From NCBI GenBank assembly GCA_964472395.1, contig CAYYMM010000002.1, positions 54,328-118,327 on the forward strand: 64,000 bases of DNA, written 5' to 3'. Of the stretch, positions 1 to 9,292 are shown in pieces. The notes beneath the pieces are model-generated. The model was not told the origin of the DNA and did no database searches. It saw only the letters and a list, made by a program, of their open reading frames with translations. This DNA comes from CALFER01 sp964472395. GTDB taxonomy: Bacteria > CSSED10-310 > CALFER01. Numbering within the stretch: position 1 is the stretch's first letter; the number at the start of each line of letters is the position of its first letter. The position numbers were made by a program, and so were the translations under genes.

Positions 1-474
1 ATCCTTTCCGGTTCCATTCCTGCCGGAAAATGGTCGGGTAAAAGTGATGGATGGTGAATCGATCGACTGTTGCAGTCTGGATGGAGTCTCACCGTTTTAC
101 TTTATGATTGGAGGATCGCGGGGAATGCAATTACGCTAGATCTCTGCCTCCTCGTTGTCGTTGTCGTTGTCGTAATCGTTTTCGATGCCACCGTATGTCT
201 CCGAAACATCGCGCATTTCATGATTCACCTCACCCGGTCTCGTCAGCATCGAAACAAGTCGGATCACAATGCTGCGTCGCGAGTGATCTCAACGAAGCGA
301 AAGATTGACAGTGAGCCGGGAGGAATCAAGCTGGTTGTGGGCAGATCGCATAGTTTCTTTCGATTACGATTACGATTACGACAACGACAACGATTGCGAC
401 AACGATCAGGGCAACGGCAACCGTTCCGCTGGCGCTCCATCCTAGCCACGCGCCCGACCGCTAGCTCCAACCGC
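1..474. other. Non-coding stretch with inverted hexamer repeats
   Basis: I see no convincing gene here; the overlapping frames give Arg-rich low-complexity peptides produced by the repeat itself. The stretch contains two arms of a GTTGTC/GATTAC-type hexanucleotide repeat in opposite orientation (annotated separately). The leftmost ~70 bases could include the end of a gene lying outside the window, but nothing supports that. Confidence 0.5.
153..404. repeat. Inverted hexanucleotide-repeat pair
   Basis: The left arm (153-189) reads as repeated GTTGTC units followed by GTAATCG. The right arm (361-404) reads as repeated GATTAC units followed by repeated GACAAC units. About 20 nt of the left arm are the exact reverse complement of the right arm around 373-393, so the pair could fold into a long stem with a loop of roughly 180 nt or act as a recombination hot spot. 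The arms are imperfect hexamer tandem repeats, which suggests slippage expansion. Function unknown. Confidence 0.75.
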
Positions 475-906
475 TTATTGGCCGGCCTCGTTCGCTCCCA
501 TGGAAGCACTCCGTCCGCAGATCAGTGCGTGAACTGCCGCGAGACCGGGAAGAACGAGGAACGCAGCAGAGACCGCGAGCACCCTCCATGAAGGACGATC
601 GGAGATACCATTTGCCACGACGATCCCCACGAGTGTGGAGACTGGCGCGGCCAGGCAGAGAGCGGCACCGACACGGTGACCAGAAGGCAGCACATTCGCG
701 ACGAAGGCCGCCAGAGCCAGCACGACCCCACCACCGAGAGCCGGGAACATGAGCGGTTCAAGTGCCCACCAAGCGCTGTCCCTTGGGGCGAATTCCGAAG
801 GAGGCGCTCCGACGCCCAAGACGACTGCCAGTATAAGAGCCAGGAGGCTCCCCAACACCACCTGAGATCGTTGCCTCATCCGGCTCCGTTCACAACTGAC
901 ACCCAC
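475..906 (-). CDS. Small multi-pass membrane protein, unknown function
   Basis: The frame encodes 143 residues with about four hydrophobic segments: roughly residues 16-33, 51-70, 77-98 and 106-127. It starts at GTG 906, preceded by a very strong GGAGGAG ribosome site five bases upstream; an internal ATG at 879 with a GGAG is an alternative. I do not recognise a family. The gene is isolated between the hexamer repeats and a gene-free stretch, and its Ala/Val/Leu-rich composition is unlike its neighbours, so acquisition is possible. Coding is supported by the ribosome site and the clean membrane topology only. Confidence 0.55.
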   Translation of the reverse strand: MGVSCERSRMRQRSQVVLGSLLALILAVVLGVGAPPSEFAPRDSAWWALEPLMFPALGGGVVLALAAFVANVLPSGHRVGAALCLAAPVSTLVGIVVANGISDRPSWRVLAVSAAFLVLPGLAAVHALICGRSASMGANEAGQ

Positions 907-1298
907 GATCTCTCCTCCGTCGTCCGAGTCTGTCGCACCTCACGGGGTCCGACCAACAATGTGATTCAACTGTTTTCTACTCATCTGCTGTATCAAATCA
1001 TACCTTCACTGATTTGCAAGAAAAAACTGCGTATCCTTTGCCAGCTATCTTTCCAGTTTCGATCGAGAGAAATTTTATCAATATCCTGCGAAAGTTATCC
1101 CCGAAGACATCGCCAGCATCTTCTCACACCGCATTGCGTCACCACAGCAAAAACCGGCATCCTGACTGATTCAATCCCGGCCTTCGAATCCAAACACGAT
1201 CACCCCCCTCTTTTGTTTTGATTCGAAATCAGATAGATAATACCGGATTCGAGTCTCGGTTCGCGTCCCCACCCATCTTATTCCAGGAGTCGATTCTC
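907..1298. other. Intergenic region, divergent promoters expected
   Basis: There is no gene I can support in these ~390 bases. It separates the minus-strand membrane protein from the plus-strand DedA/M16 operon and should hold promoters for both; one sigma-70-like element is annotated at 1213-1241. Composition is more AT-rich than the flanking genes. Confidence 0.5.
1213..1241 (+). promoter_or_regulatory. Putative sigma-70 promoter of the DedA-M16 operon
   Basis: TTGTTT at 1213-1218 and GATAAT at 1236-1241 are separated by 17 bases. This predicts transcription from about 1248 and a 5' leader of about 50 nt before the ATG at 1299. Confidence 0.45.
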
Positions 1299-1928
1299 AT
1301 GAAACTGAATGTCGTCCGATCAATGTATGACTGGGTCCTGAAATGGGCGGAAAAACCCTCCGCCGGTTACGCCCTGTTCGTCCTCGCCTTCGCCGAAAGC
1401 AGCTTCTTCCCTATCCCGCCCGATGTCCTCCTCATCCCCCTCGTCCTGGGATACCGGAAAAAATGGTTCCATCTCGCCCTGCTCACGACCATCGCATCCG
1501 CCCTGGGCGGAATCTTCGGCTACGGTATCGGCCACTGGCTCTGGTGGAGCGGCCATGCCAGCCAGATGCAGTTCAGCGGACTGGCCGAGTTCTTTTTCCG
1601 CGTCATTCCCGGCTTCTCGAAGGAAGTCTTCGAACAGATGCGCGTGAAATACGAGCTGTACAACTTCTGGATCGTCTTCACCGCCGGTTTCACCCCGATC
1701 CCCTATAAACTGATCACCATCTCCGCCGGAGCATTCAACGTCGATTTCATCATCTTCTGCATCGCCTCGATCATCTCCCGCGGCGCCCGTTTCTTTATGC
1801 TCGCCGCCTTGATCCGCATCTTCGGCGAACCGATCCGCACATTCATCGACAAATACTTCAACCTCCTTGCGGTCCTCTTCACCATCCTGCTCATCGGCGG
1901 ATTCATTGTCCTGAAACATTTCATGTAA
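1299..1928 (+). CDS. DedA/YqaA-family inner-membrane protein
   Basis: This 209-residue polytopic membrane protein resembles the YqaA branch of the DedA/SNARE-associated family, which contains envelope proteins tied to lipid flipping and membrane homeostasis. The Glu-Ser-Ser-Phe-Phe-Pro-Ile-Pro segment near residue 37 and the later Gly-Phe-Thr-Pro-Ile-Pro-Tyr-Lys segment near 130 are the re-entrant-loop motifs of this family. Start chosen at ATG 1299 because AGGAG lies at 1285-1289; the frame stays open upstream but without a ribosome site. It is the first gene of a run of closely spaced plus-strand genes, 12 bases from the next. Confidence 0.85.
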   Translation: MKLNVVRSMYDWVLKWAEKPSAGYALFVLAFAESSFFPIPPDVLLIPLVLGYRKKWFHLALLTTIASALGGIFGYGIGHWLWWSGHASQMQFSGLAEFFFRVIPGFSKEVFEQMRVKYELYNFWIVFTAGFTPIPYKLITISAGAFNVDFIIFCIASIISRGARFFMLAALIRIFGEPIRTFIDKYFNLLAVLFTILLIGGFIVLKHFM

Positions 1929-1940
1929 GGGAGTCACCCC

Positions 1941-3314
1941 ATGAAACCCTCCTGCCTGCTTATCACAACGCTGCTGCTGCTCGCCGGCCTCCCGCCGGGA
2001 TCCGCAACGGTCGATCTGAATGTCAGCGAACATATCCTGCAAAACGGGATGCGCGTCCTGACAGTCGAACGCCATTCCGTCCCGGTAGTCTCGTTCGCGC
2101 TGTACTATCGCGTCGGCGCGATCGACGATCCGCCGGGGAAAAAAGGCATGGCTCACTACTGCGAACACATGCTGTTCAAATCGACGAAAAATCTGGAAGG
2201 CGAATCCTACGCGAAACTCGTCGGAGCAGTTGCCGGAGGCCACAGCAACGCCAACACGACAACAGACCGCACCTGCTACCACGCGACGATCCCCCCGGAT
2301 CGCCTGGAACTGATCATTCGTCTCGAAGCGGAACGCATGGCGAACCTCGAACCGACTCGCGAGGAAGCCGCAACGGAACTCGAAGTCGTCAAGGAAGAAC
2401 TCAGACAGGGCTACATGGATGACCCCATGGGACGGTTGCGACGACTGTTCCACGAAAATCTCTTTGCAATCCACCCCTACGGCGTGCTCACGATCGGCCT
2501 GCTGGACGATCTTAATACGATCTCATACGAAGACCTGATGGCTTTTTATCACCGATTCTATACTCCGGCCAACGCCATCGCGGTCATCGTCGGCGATTTC
2601 GAGACGACCGATGCGATCCCCCTGATGGAGCGCTTTTTCGGATCGATTCCAGCGGGGGAGCGGAACCCGAGACGCTATCCGGCGGAACCGCAGCAGACTC
2701 AGGAACGACGAACGGTTTTGGAATTGCCTGTGCAACAGAGCGTCTACTACGCGGGTTACCAGGCAGTCTCCGGATCACACCCCGATGCGCTCGCCATCGA
2801 ACTGCTGACGGTCGCCCTGTCACGCGGCGGGTCAAGCCCGCTGGGACAACTCTCACAGGGACCCGACCCGGTCGCGATGTACGCCGCGGCCTACTTCCGG
2901 GGCCTTCTCGAACCGTACCCGATCATCGTCACCGGAGCGCCTCTCCCGGGCGTGTCGACCGATATCCTGGAAACCCGCATCGACTCGGAACTCGAATCGA
3001 TCGCCCGGAACGGATTGACGGAAGCGCAATTCCGGACGGCGCGCGCGCAACTGGAAGCAGCCGAAATCTATGAACTTCAGTCCTCTCTCGGCGTCGCCAT
3101 CGGTCTGGGAGAAGCGGAGATGACAGGCGCATGGCGGGATGCCATCACGCGTGCCGATCGACTCGCGACGGTGACCCGTGAGGATGTCTGCCGTGTCGCA
3201 AAAGAGTATCTCAGGCGCGACCGTCGCACCGTCGCCATCCTGAAACCTCAGCCGCCGGAATCGTCAGACATACCGGAATCCGGCGCATCGTCACCCGAGG
3301 GAGACGTCCGATGA
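1941..3314 (+). CDS. M16 zinc peptidase, catalytic subunit
   Basis: This 457-residue protein belongs to the insulinase/M16B family, clam-shaped zinc proteases that degrade peptides. The inverted zinc motif His72-x-x-Glu75-His76 is intact and a downstream glutamate around residue 152 (Val-Val-Lys-Glu-Glu) fits the third zinc ligand. A signal peptide (hydrophobic residues ~6-18, cleavage near Gly-Ser-Ala) indicates periplasmic location. Its stop overlaps the start of the next M16 gene by four bases (ATGA), so the two are translationally coupled and probably form a heterodimer. Confidence 0.93.
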   Translation: MKPSCLLITTLLLLAGLPPGSATVDLNVSEHILQNGMRVLTVERHSVPVVSFALYYRVGAIDDPPGKKGMAHYCEHMLFKSTKNLEGESYAKLVGAVAGGHSNANTTTDRTCYHATIPPDRLELIIRLEAERMANLEPTREEAATELEVVKEELRQGYMDDPMGRLRRLFHENLFAIHPYGVLTIGLLDDLNTISYEDLMAFYHRFYTPANAIAVIVGDFETTDAIPLMERFFGSIPAGERNPRRYPAEPQQTQERRTVLELPVQQSVYYAGYQAVSGSHPDALAIELLTVALSRGGSSPLGQLSQGPDPVAMYAAAYFRGLLEPYPIIVTGAPLPGVSTDILETRIDSELESIARNGLTEAQFRTARAQLEAAEIYELQSSLGVAIGLGEAEMTGAWRDAITRADRLATVTREDVCRVAKEYLRRDRRTVAILKPQPPESSDIPESGASSPEGDVR

Positions 3315-4744
3315 TCCGCCGAACCGTCACGCTCACATTCATCACATTGCTCCTGTCGGCCTGCATCCACCGTCAACCCTCCCCGACCGACTCGATCAGG
3401 AACTATGTCGCAACGGCTTCCTGGGATCGGTCGGCGTCCTTTGATTTCCAGGAACCGGTTCAGATCACACTGTCGAACGGGTTGAGGGTATTTCTGATCG
3501 AACGCGAGGACATTCCGATGGTGTTTTTCCGGACGCAGGTCCGCGGAGGTTCCATCTATGATCCCCCCGGGAAGGAAGGCCTGGCCTATCTGACCGGCTG
3601 GGTCCTGACGGAAGGCGCCGAAGGAATCCCGGATGAAACGATCGACGCGATGATGGATTCTCGCGGAGCGATTCTGACCTCGCAGGCCTTCAGCGAATCC
3701 TGCATCGCCACGCTCACCTGCCTGAAGAAGGATCTCGGCGATGTCTTTCCGATGTACGCCGGTATCGTGTCGAAGCCCTCACTGGAAGAAACCAAGATCC
3801 GGGAATCGATCGGCTACCTGAAAGGTGATCTCCTCCGCCTGAAGAACGACCTGGGCGAACTCTGCTTCCGCCGCTTCCGCGCCGACGTTTTCGGCGACCA
3901 CCCCTACTCGAAACCCTACAAGGGAACGATCGCCGGACTCGATTCCATTGACCGCCGGGATGTTGTCGCGTTTTACGACCGCTATTACCAGCCCTCGGAT
4001 GCGGTCCTGATCGCAGTGGGGGCGATCACGGAAACGGAACTCAGAACGCTGTGCGAGAAACACCTGTCCAACTGGACATCGCGCACTGCGGACCCGCTCC
4101 CGGAGATCGCTCCGCCCGAACCCCTTCATGGGATCACCATCCGGATCATCGATCAGGAAGCCGTACAGGCCCAGATCGCACTGGGCCACATCGGCATCGA
4201 TCGCCGCAATCCTGACCAGTTCGCCCTGGATGTGCTGAACGAAATTCTCGGCGGAGGCAGTCTCGCGTCGCGCCTGGGCAACGAAGTCCGGGTCAACCGC
4301 GGCCTGACATACGGGATCTACAGTTTTTTTGCCCGGCGTGAGTTTACAGGCGAATTCGCGGTGTCGACCTTCACCAAGGTCGAGTCGGTCGGGCAGGTGG
4401 TCGAGGTGATTCTGAACGAATTGAGAAAAATCCGAGATACAGCGGTTTCGGAGGAGGAACTTCGAGACGCGAAGCAGGGGCTGATCGGGCAGTTTCCGTT
4501 GCGTTTCGAGGAGTACGAGGGGCTGGCCGAGGAAATCAGCTATCTGTATTACAACAATCTGCCGATCGAATACGTCAAAGAGTATTCACAGCGCGTCGCG
4601 GCGATCTCCGCCGATGACCTGCAGCAGGCCGCCCGCACCTATATCGATCCCGACAACCTGACCATCACGGTGGTCGGCCCGGCGGATCGCATCGAACCTC
4701 AACTCCGATCGCTCGGCGTCGTCGAACGCGTCCCGGCGATCTGA
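3311..4744 (+). CDS. M16-like lipoprotein, non-catalytic partner
   Basis: This 477-residue protein has the M16 fold but no HxxEH: at the corresponding place it reads Gly-Leu-Ala-Tyr-Leu-Thr-Gly-Trp, so it cannot bind catalytic zinc in the usual way. Such inactive partners are standard in M16 heterodimers, where they help shape the substrate chamber. The N-terminus has a lipoprotein signal with lipobox Leu-Ser-Ala-Cys at about residues 14-17, so it is probably anchored in a membrane facing the periplasm. A conserved Gly-Gly-Gly-Ser-Leu-Ala-Ser-Arg-Leu segment near residue 317 is typical of the C-terminal half of M16 proteins. Confidence 0.9.
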   Translation: MIRRTVTLTFITLLLSACIHRQPSPTDSIRNYVATASWDRSASFDFQEPVQITLSNGLRVFLIEREDIPMVFFRTQVRGGSIYDPPGKEGLAYLTGWVLTEGAEGIPDETIDAMMDSRGAILTSQAFSESCIATLTCLKKDLGDVFPMYAGIVSKPSLEETKIRESIGYLKGDLLRLKNDLGELCFRRFRADVFGDHPYSKPYKGTIAGLDSIDRRDVVAFYDRYYQPSDAVLIAVGAITETELRTLCEKHLSNWTSRTADPLPEIAPPEPLHGITIRIIDQEAVQAQIALGHIGIDRRNPDQFALDVLNEILGGGSLASRLGNEVRVNRGLTYGIYSFFARREFTGEFAVSTFTKVESVGQVVEVILNELRKIRDTAVSEEELRDAKQGLIGQFPLRFEEYEGLAEEISYLYYNNLPIEYVKEYSQRVAAISADDLQQAARTYIDPDNLTITVVGPADRIEPQLRSLGVVERVPAI

Positions 4745-4762
4745 TCGGAAAGGACCCCTCCC

Positions 4763-6283
4763 ATGACGGACTTCCGGAAACCATCCGATGAAAAAGAACT
4801 CGTCGCCATGCTCGATTCGATCGACGCCCGCCTCGAAGAGATCGGCGCCCGTTCGAGTCTCGCGCACTTCAACCGCCTCACCGGTGCACCTCACGAAGAT
4901 CTCGAAGCGCTGAATCAGGAATCCGCCGCAATCATGCTCAATGCGGATTATCGCGACACGATCGAACACTGGCGCTCCCGATCACTCTCCCCGCGTCTCA
5001 TGCGCAGACTCGACCTATTCCATCGGGCATTCCGGAGCGCTCGGATCGACAACAATCCTGGCCTGTTTGCGCTGGCAAACCGGATTGAAGAAAAGATCAT
5101 CCGCTTCCAGCCGGAACTCGACGGTGTGAAGTTGTCCCGCAGCGATCTGGGCAAGGTGCTGGAAACCGAACCGGATCGAGCCCGGCGAGAGAGAGCCTAT
5201 CGCGCCAACAAGGCACTCGGCGAACTGATCGAGCAAGATGTTCTTGAACTGTTCGCATATCGAAACGATCTGGCGAAAGAACTCGGTGCCGCCACCTACG
5301 TCGATCTCGGTCTGGAACTCGCTGACCTGAAGGAATCCGAACTCGATATGCTGTTCGACCAGGTCCGGCTCGCCACCGAGGATCTCTGGAATGACAGCCT
5401 GTCCGATATCGCGCATCAACTCGGCATCGCATCCCCCGCTCCTTGGGATTTCAGCTACTACATCCACTCGGTGCTCCCCTCCCCTCCGATCTCGAAATTC
5501 CCCAAAAGCGGCATCATCCCGACATTCCGGAAATGGCTCGCGCGCTGCGGCGGCGATTTGGGCAAACTCCCGATCGAGGTCATCGAACAGGACATCCCGT
5601 ATGGTGGTTTGTGCGTCCCGATCCGAATGGGCAAGGACATCCGGATTCTGACAAATCCCCGCGATGGCCTGTCCTGGTACAATATTCTCTTCCACGAATT
5701 CGGCCACGGCATCCACGCCAGCCTGATCGATACGTCCTCACATCTCGTCGCGGGAGGCGATCCGTCCTTCTTCTGGGAGGGGATCGCAGGGGTATTCCAG
5801 TGGATCACCGACATGCCGGAATTCCTGAAGGACGAGTTCGGGATGACGGATCGTGAGATCGCCGATGTGGTGCGGCAGAACCGGGTCCGGAACATCCTGG
5901 GTTACCGGAACATCGCCGTCGCCTGCCGTCTCGAATGGGCCATCTACCGCCGCACCCCCGATCCCCGGAAGTATCTGGAGAATCTGCTGCGTGACACCAT
6001 TGGCATCGAGCCGCCGGAACGACCCTCCTGGGCCGGCGATACCCTGTACACCACGCACCCGCTTTACCATCAGAATTACCTGCTGATGGATGTCATGGCG
6101 ACCCAGACGATCGACGCGGTCCGGCGCTCCTTCGGCACGTATCCGGCCCCGGGGATGTTCGACTTCGTCGTCGATCATTATGTTCGAGACGGTGGATGGA
6201 AACCCTGGCGGGACAAGATTGCCGCGGCAACCGGCTCGCCGCTGACCGCTCAGGCGCTCGGCCACTACCTGACGGATCATTGA
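4763..6283 (+). CDS. M3-like zinc oligopeptidase
   Basis: This 506-residue metallopeptidase carries the gluzincin motif HEFGH at residues 311-315. A Glu near residue 339, in a Phe-Phe-Trp-Glu-Gly context, is the likely third zinc ligand. Overall it is closest to the M3 thimet/oligoendopeptidase-F group, which cleaves short peptides; an M2-like assignment is less likely. No signal peptide is visible, so it should act in the cytoplasm on peptides delivered by the upstream envelope proteases. It lies 18 bases after the inactive M16 gene and 8 bases before the receptor gene. Confidence 0.8.
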   Translation: MTDFRKPSDEKELVAMLDSIDARLEEIGARSSLAHFNRLTGAPHEDLEALNQESAAIMLNADYRDTIEHWRSRSLSPRLMRRLDLFHRAFRSARIDNNPGLFALANRIEEKIIRFQPELDGVKLSRSDLGKVLETEPDRARRERAYRANKALGELIEQDVLELFAYRNDLAKELGAATYVDLGLELADLKESELDMLFDQVRLATEDLWNDSLSDIAHQLGIASPAPWDFSYYIHSVLPSPPISKFPKSGIIPTFRKWLARCGGDLGKLPIEVIEQDIPYGGLCVPIRMGKDIRILTNPRDGLSWYNILFHEFGHGIHASLIDTSSHLVAGGDPSFFWEGIAGVFQWITDMPEFLKDEFGMTDREIADVVRQNRVRNILGYRNIAVACRLEWAIYRRTPDPRKYLENLLRDTIGIEPPERPSWAGDTLYTTHPLYHQNYLLMDVMATQTIDAVRRSFGTYPAPGMFDFVVDHYVRDGGWKPWRDKIAAATGSPLTAQALGHYLTDH

Positions 6284-6291
6284 TCGCATCG

Positions 6292-9171
6292 ATGAAGGCC
6301 GCGCGGATCCTGTCTGTTTGCCTGTCGGTTCTTCTGATCCCTGTTGTGTCGCATGCCTTCGGGGCAATCAACGTTCGCCTCCTGACCGAGCCGATCTCGG
6401 CGGCTGCTGGCATCGACGTCACGCTCGAAACCGCCTTTCAGAAACCGATGCGGAATGCGACGGGGCAGACGGGGCAGGCCTGGTTCTTTGAGCTGCCGCC
6501 GGGCGATTACACCGTTTCGTTGACTCCGGAAGAAGGCCGTCCGCGGCTCCGCATCCCGGTGTCGCTCGGCATCAACGCCGTCATCATCGTCGATGTGTTG
6601 TGCAGTGCTTGCGACGATGCCGATCGGGTCTGCATCCGCCGTGAAAAACTGCCGGATTCGCCGGCGGTCGTGACGGCATCCGAAATAGACTGGCTGCCGG
6701 AAGGCTCGAACCTCACCGGCCTGTTCCGCTCGGTACCCTGGTCGTTCGGCGAGCAAACCCATCATGTGCTCGGGGGCTCCCCGAACGATCTCGGATTGAT
6801 CATCGACGGCATGGACCTGAGCGATCCGGCGGGTCGGGTATGGATTCCGGGATACTCGGTGCAGTCGTTCGATCAGATGCTCCTTCACGGGGTGGCTCTG
6901 CCGATCGGCGACACCCCGGATCGCACGTCGATTCTCGAGATCACCCCTCGTCAGCCCGCGCAGCGTCTCCATCTGTTCGCCCGGTTCAATCAATCTCACG
7001 GAGAACTCCTCAACCTGCCAGGTTCCACACGCCTGATTCAGGGCGGAGATGGGATTGAGTCGGAAGCCGCGCTGGCCGGACCGGTCTGGTCGGATCGGAT
7101 CTGGTTCATGGGAAGTTTCCGCGGTCTGGCCCGGGCGTTGCCCGACCCGGAACAGGTCTCGCCGCAGGACAACTGGAGGCAGCATGAATCGGCTGTCACC
7201 GGGAACGCCCTGGCGGGTCAGCTTCTGTTTCGCCTGTTCGATGAACAGCGCGTGAGGATCATGTATGGTCTCGAGGGATATCGGTATGATGACATCGTGC
7301 CGACGGACACCAGTTCGCCGGATGCCGCGACGGATTTCCTTGTCGAGCGGCCTTTCGGTCTGATCCGCTGGTCCTGGCGCATTTCCCCCCGCTGGAGTCT
7401 CGGGGCAATGGCCGGACAGCTGCTCGACCGGGACGAATCGAGCCCCCGGAACCGGTCACGATCGGATCCGACTGATGCGTCATTTCGGGATATGCGGACC
7501 GATCGCTACTACAACAATGGAGCGAACTGGACAGAAGACGAGCGCAGGCGAATGATCGCGTCCTTCCGGATCCATTACTCCAACGATGACCTCGCGGGCG
7601 TCCACCGACTGACTCTCGGAGCAGGCTGGCAGCGGGACCGGCAGCGGATCGAAGAGACTGCCGCGGGAGGGGCCTGGTATGAGTTTACGGAAACGGACGC
7701 GCTTCGTGAGCGCTTGTCGGACGAATCCGCAGTTCGCTTGAGAGGCGATTTCTTCCATTTTCATCTCGAAGACAAATGGTATCTTCTCGATCATGTGCTC
7801 CTGGAAGTCGGCGTCCAGTACAACCGATCGATCTATTATGACAGTCGAGGGGATTCCGCATATCCAGGATGGGAATGGGGTGCATTCAAGGCCGGGGATT
7901 ATCTGGACGATGACGGTGGGTACAAGTGGACGAGTCAGATGAAGTTCGACACGATGTGGGCACCGAGAATCGGCTTCAAATGGGATATCTTCAAGGATAA
8001 CTGCGCCGTGATCACGGCATCCTTCAGCCGATACTACGATCCGCTCGATCTGACGTTCCCCCGCGATGTCGAGGCGCGGGCGGGCGAACGCAGGATCCGT
8101 GAACGCTATACCGGTCCCGGGTGGACCGATGCGGACCAGAACGGCATTCCCGATGAACCGCACTTCTTCGCAAATGAAAACTGGAGTCCGGCATCGGGAG
8201 ATGCTGAACCGGCGACCCTGCTCATCGATACCGAACTTGCGCCGCCGAGCACCGATGAAGTCGCCGTCGAATATCGTCATGACTGGAAAAACGGCATTCG
8301 GCTCTCGACCGGAATGATCGTCCGGGAAGCCAGTCAGATGATCGAGGATGTCGGGTTGTTCGGCGATGCGGACGGCAACATCGTCTGGACATATCGGGGG
8401 GCAGTTGACGCCGAGACCAACGAAATCAAAGCCGGAAAGCCGTATGATCCGTGCGTGGGCGATTATACCCGACGATACTCCTTCGTGACCAATCTGGAAG
8501 GTTCGCAGCGCCGATATTACGGGTTTCACATTCAGGCCGCCTACGAAGGCAGGAGGGTCAAGCTCCTGGGTGGGTATGTGCTGTCCAACACCATCGGAAA
8601 GGTGGTCGGAGTCGATCTCGAAACCGGCGATCCAGCCTACCTGACATCGGCATTCGATTCGGTCACGTCATCCCGGAACCGCTGGGGAGATCTTCCCTGG
8701 TCGGCCCATCACCACCTGTCCGCCTCCGCATGGATCCTTGCGTTCGATCACCGCTGGTTCGAATGCCGTCTCGGGATCGCGGGTTACTGGAGGAGCGGAT
8801 TTGCATCGACAGCATGGGAACCACCTCCTCCGACATTCGATCCCGGGAACGCCTCCAACGATTTCGACGATCCCGACACATGGACCGGCACGCCGCCCGA
8901 TGCTTCGAATTCCGAGATCTGGTATCCGGACGGTCGGGGCAATCGGAGGCTGGACCCGATCGTCAATGTCGATCTGTCCGTCCGCAACAGTTTTGAATTA
9001 GGTCCATCGAGCCGGCTGGGCCGACTGACTCTCCAGCTCGATGTGATGAATGCCACGAACAACAGGACGTATCGAGAAACCATCGAGGGTGGAGAATGGG
9101 CCTCCGACGAGGCTGATCGTCGCGAGGCATCCTCCCGCTGGTACCGCCTCGGCGTCAGCTATTCGTTCTGA
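6292..9171 (+). CDS. Oar/TonB-receptor-like outer-membrane barrel
   Basis: This 959-residue protein has a signal peptide (start ATG 6292, eight bases after the preceding stop). A short N-terminal carboxypeptidase-regulatory-like domain follows (to ~residue 105), then a diverged plug containing a Leu-Ile-Ile-Asp-Gly-Met-Asp segment, then a long beta-barrel ending in Tyr-Ser-Phe, the C-terminal aromatic signature for BAM insertion. It is a diverged relative of the two receptors at 23127-29369, sharing segments such as the Ile-Val-Trp-Thr-Tyr strand and an acidic Asp-x-Asp-x-Asn-Gly loop near residue 618. A pair of Cys-x2-Cys-type cysteines near residues 104-107 is unusual. The position behind peptidases suggests peptide binding or uptake (inference). 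A frame open upstream overlaps the M3 gene and is not the likely start. Confidence 0.85.
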   Translation: MKAARILSVCLSVLLIPVVSHAFGAINVRLLTEPISAAAGIDVTLETAFQKPMRNATGQTGQAWFFELPPGDYTVSLTPEEGRPRLRIPVSLGINAVIIVDVLCSACDDADRVCIRREKLPDSPAVVTASEIDWLPEGSNLTGLFRSVPWSFGEQTHHVLGGSPNDLGLIIDGMDLSDPAGRVWIPGYSVQSFDQMLLHGVALPIGDTPDRTSILEITPRQPAQRLHLFARFNQSHGELLNLPGSTRLIQGGDGIESEAALAGPVWSDRIWFMGSFRGLARALPDPEQVSPQDNWRQHESAVTGNALAGQLLFRLFDEQRVRIMYGLEGYRYDDIVPTDTSSPDAATDFLVERPFGLIRWSWRISPRWSLGAMAGQLLDRDESSPRNRSRSDPTDASFRDMRTDRYYNNGANWTEDERRRMIASFRIHYSNDDLAGVHRLTLGAGWQRDRQRIEETAAGGAWYEFTETDALRERLSDESAVRLRGDFFHFHLEDKWYLLDHVLLEVGVQYNRSIYYDSRGDSAYPGWEWGAFKAGDYLDDDGGYKWTSQMKFDTMWAPRIGFKWDIFKDNCAVITASFSRYYDPLDLTFPRDVEARAGERRIRERYTGPGWTDADQNGIPDEPHFFANENWSPASGDAEPATLLIDTELAPPSTDEVAVEYRHDWKNGIRLSTGMIVREASQMIEDVGLFGDADGNIVWTYRGAVDAETNEIKAGKPYDPCVGDYTRRYSFVTNLEGSQRRYYGFHIQAAYEGRRVKLLGGYVLSNTIGKVVGVDLETGDPAYLTSAFDSVTSSRNRWGDLPWSAHHHLSASAWILAFDHRWFECRLGIAGYWRSGFASTAWEPPPPTFDPGNASNDFDDPDTWTGTPPDASNSEIWYPDGRGNRRLDPIVNVDLSVRNSFELGPSSRLGRLTLQLDVMNATNNRTYRETIEGGEWASDEADRREASSRWYRLGVSYSF

Positions 9172-9292
9172 TGAACGGATCCGGACGATCTTGACTTTTC
9201 GGCCTGTTTCGGGCATTGATCAGAGTGCCATACCGGTTGGCGGATGATGCGATTCGCCGAACCCGAAAGTCTTTCCTTTTCAGGAGGTTCAC
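9172..9292 (+). promoter_or_regulatory. Leader of the AOR-Nuo operon
   Basis: This 121-base gap precedes the split AOR operon. A TTGACT is visible near 9191, but no good -10 lies at standard spacing, so the promoter is not fixed. A short hairpin can form from GGCG (9240) with CGCC (9255). The start of the following gene is set by AGGAGG at 9282-9287. Confidence 0.35.

Noticed and set aside
70..591. Plus-strand frame of 173 residues over the hexamer repeat
   Set aside because: The sequence is Arg/Gln repeat translation of the hexamers with no ribosome site; the frame is open because of the repeat.
676..1221. Plus-strand frame of 181 residues opposite the small membrane protein
   Set aside because: It has no motif, no ribosome site and unlikely composition; the minus-strand frame has a strong GGAGGAG and membrane segments.
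1320..2474. Long minus-strand frame (384 residues) opposite DedA and M16
   Set aside because: An Asp/Glu/Gly-rich antisense shadow typical of GC-rich codon-biased genes; the plus-strand genes have clear motifs.
7480..8529. Minus-strand frame of 349 residues inside the receptor gene
   Set aside because: No recognisable motif and fully inside a well-supported outer-membrane protein.
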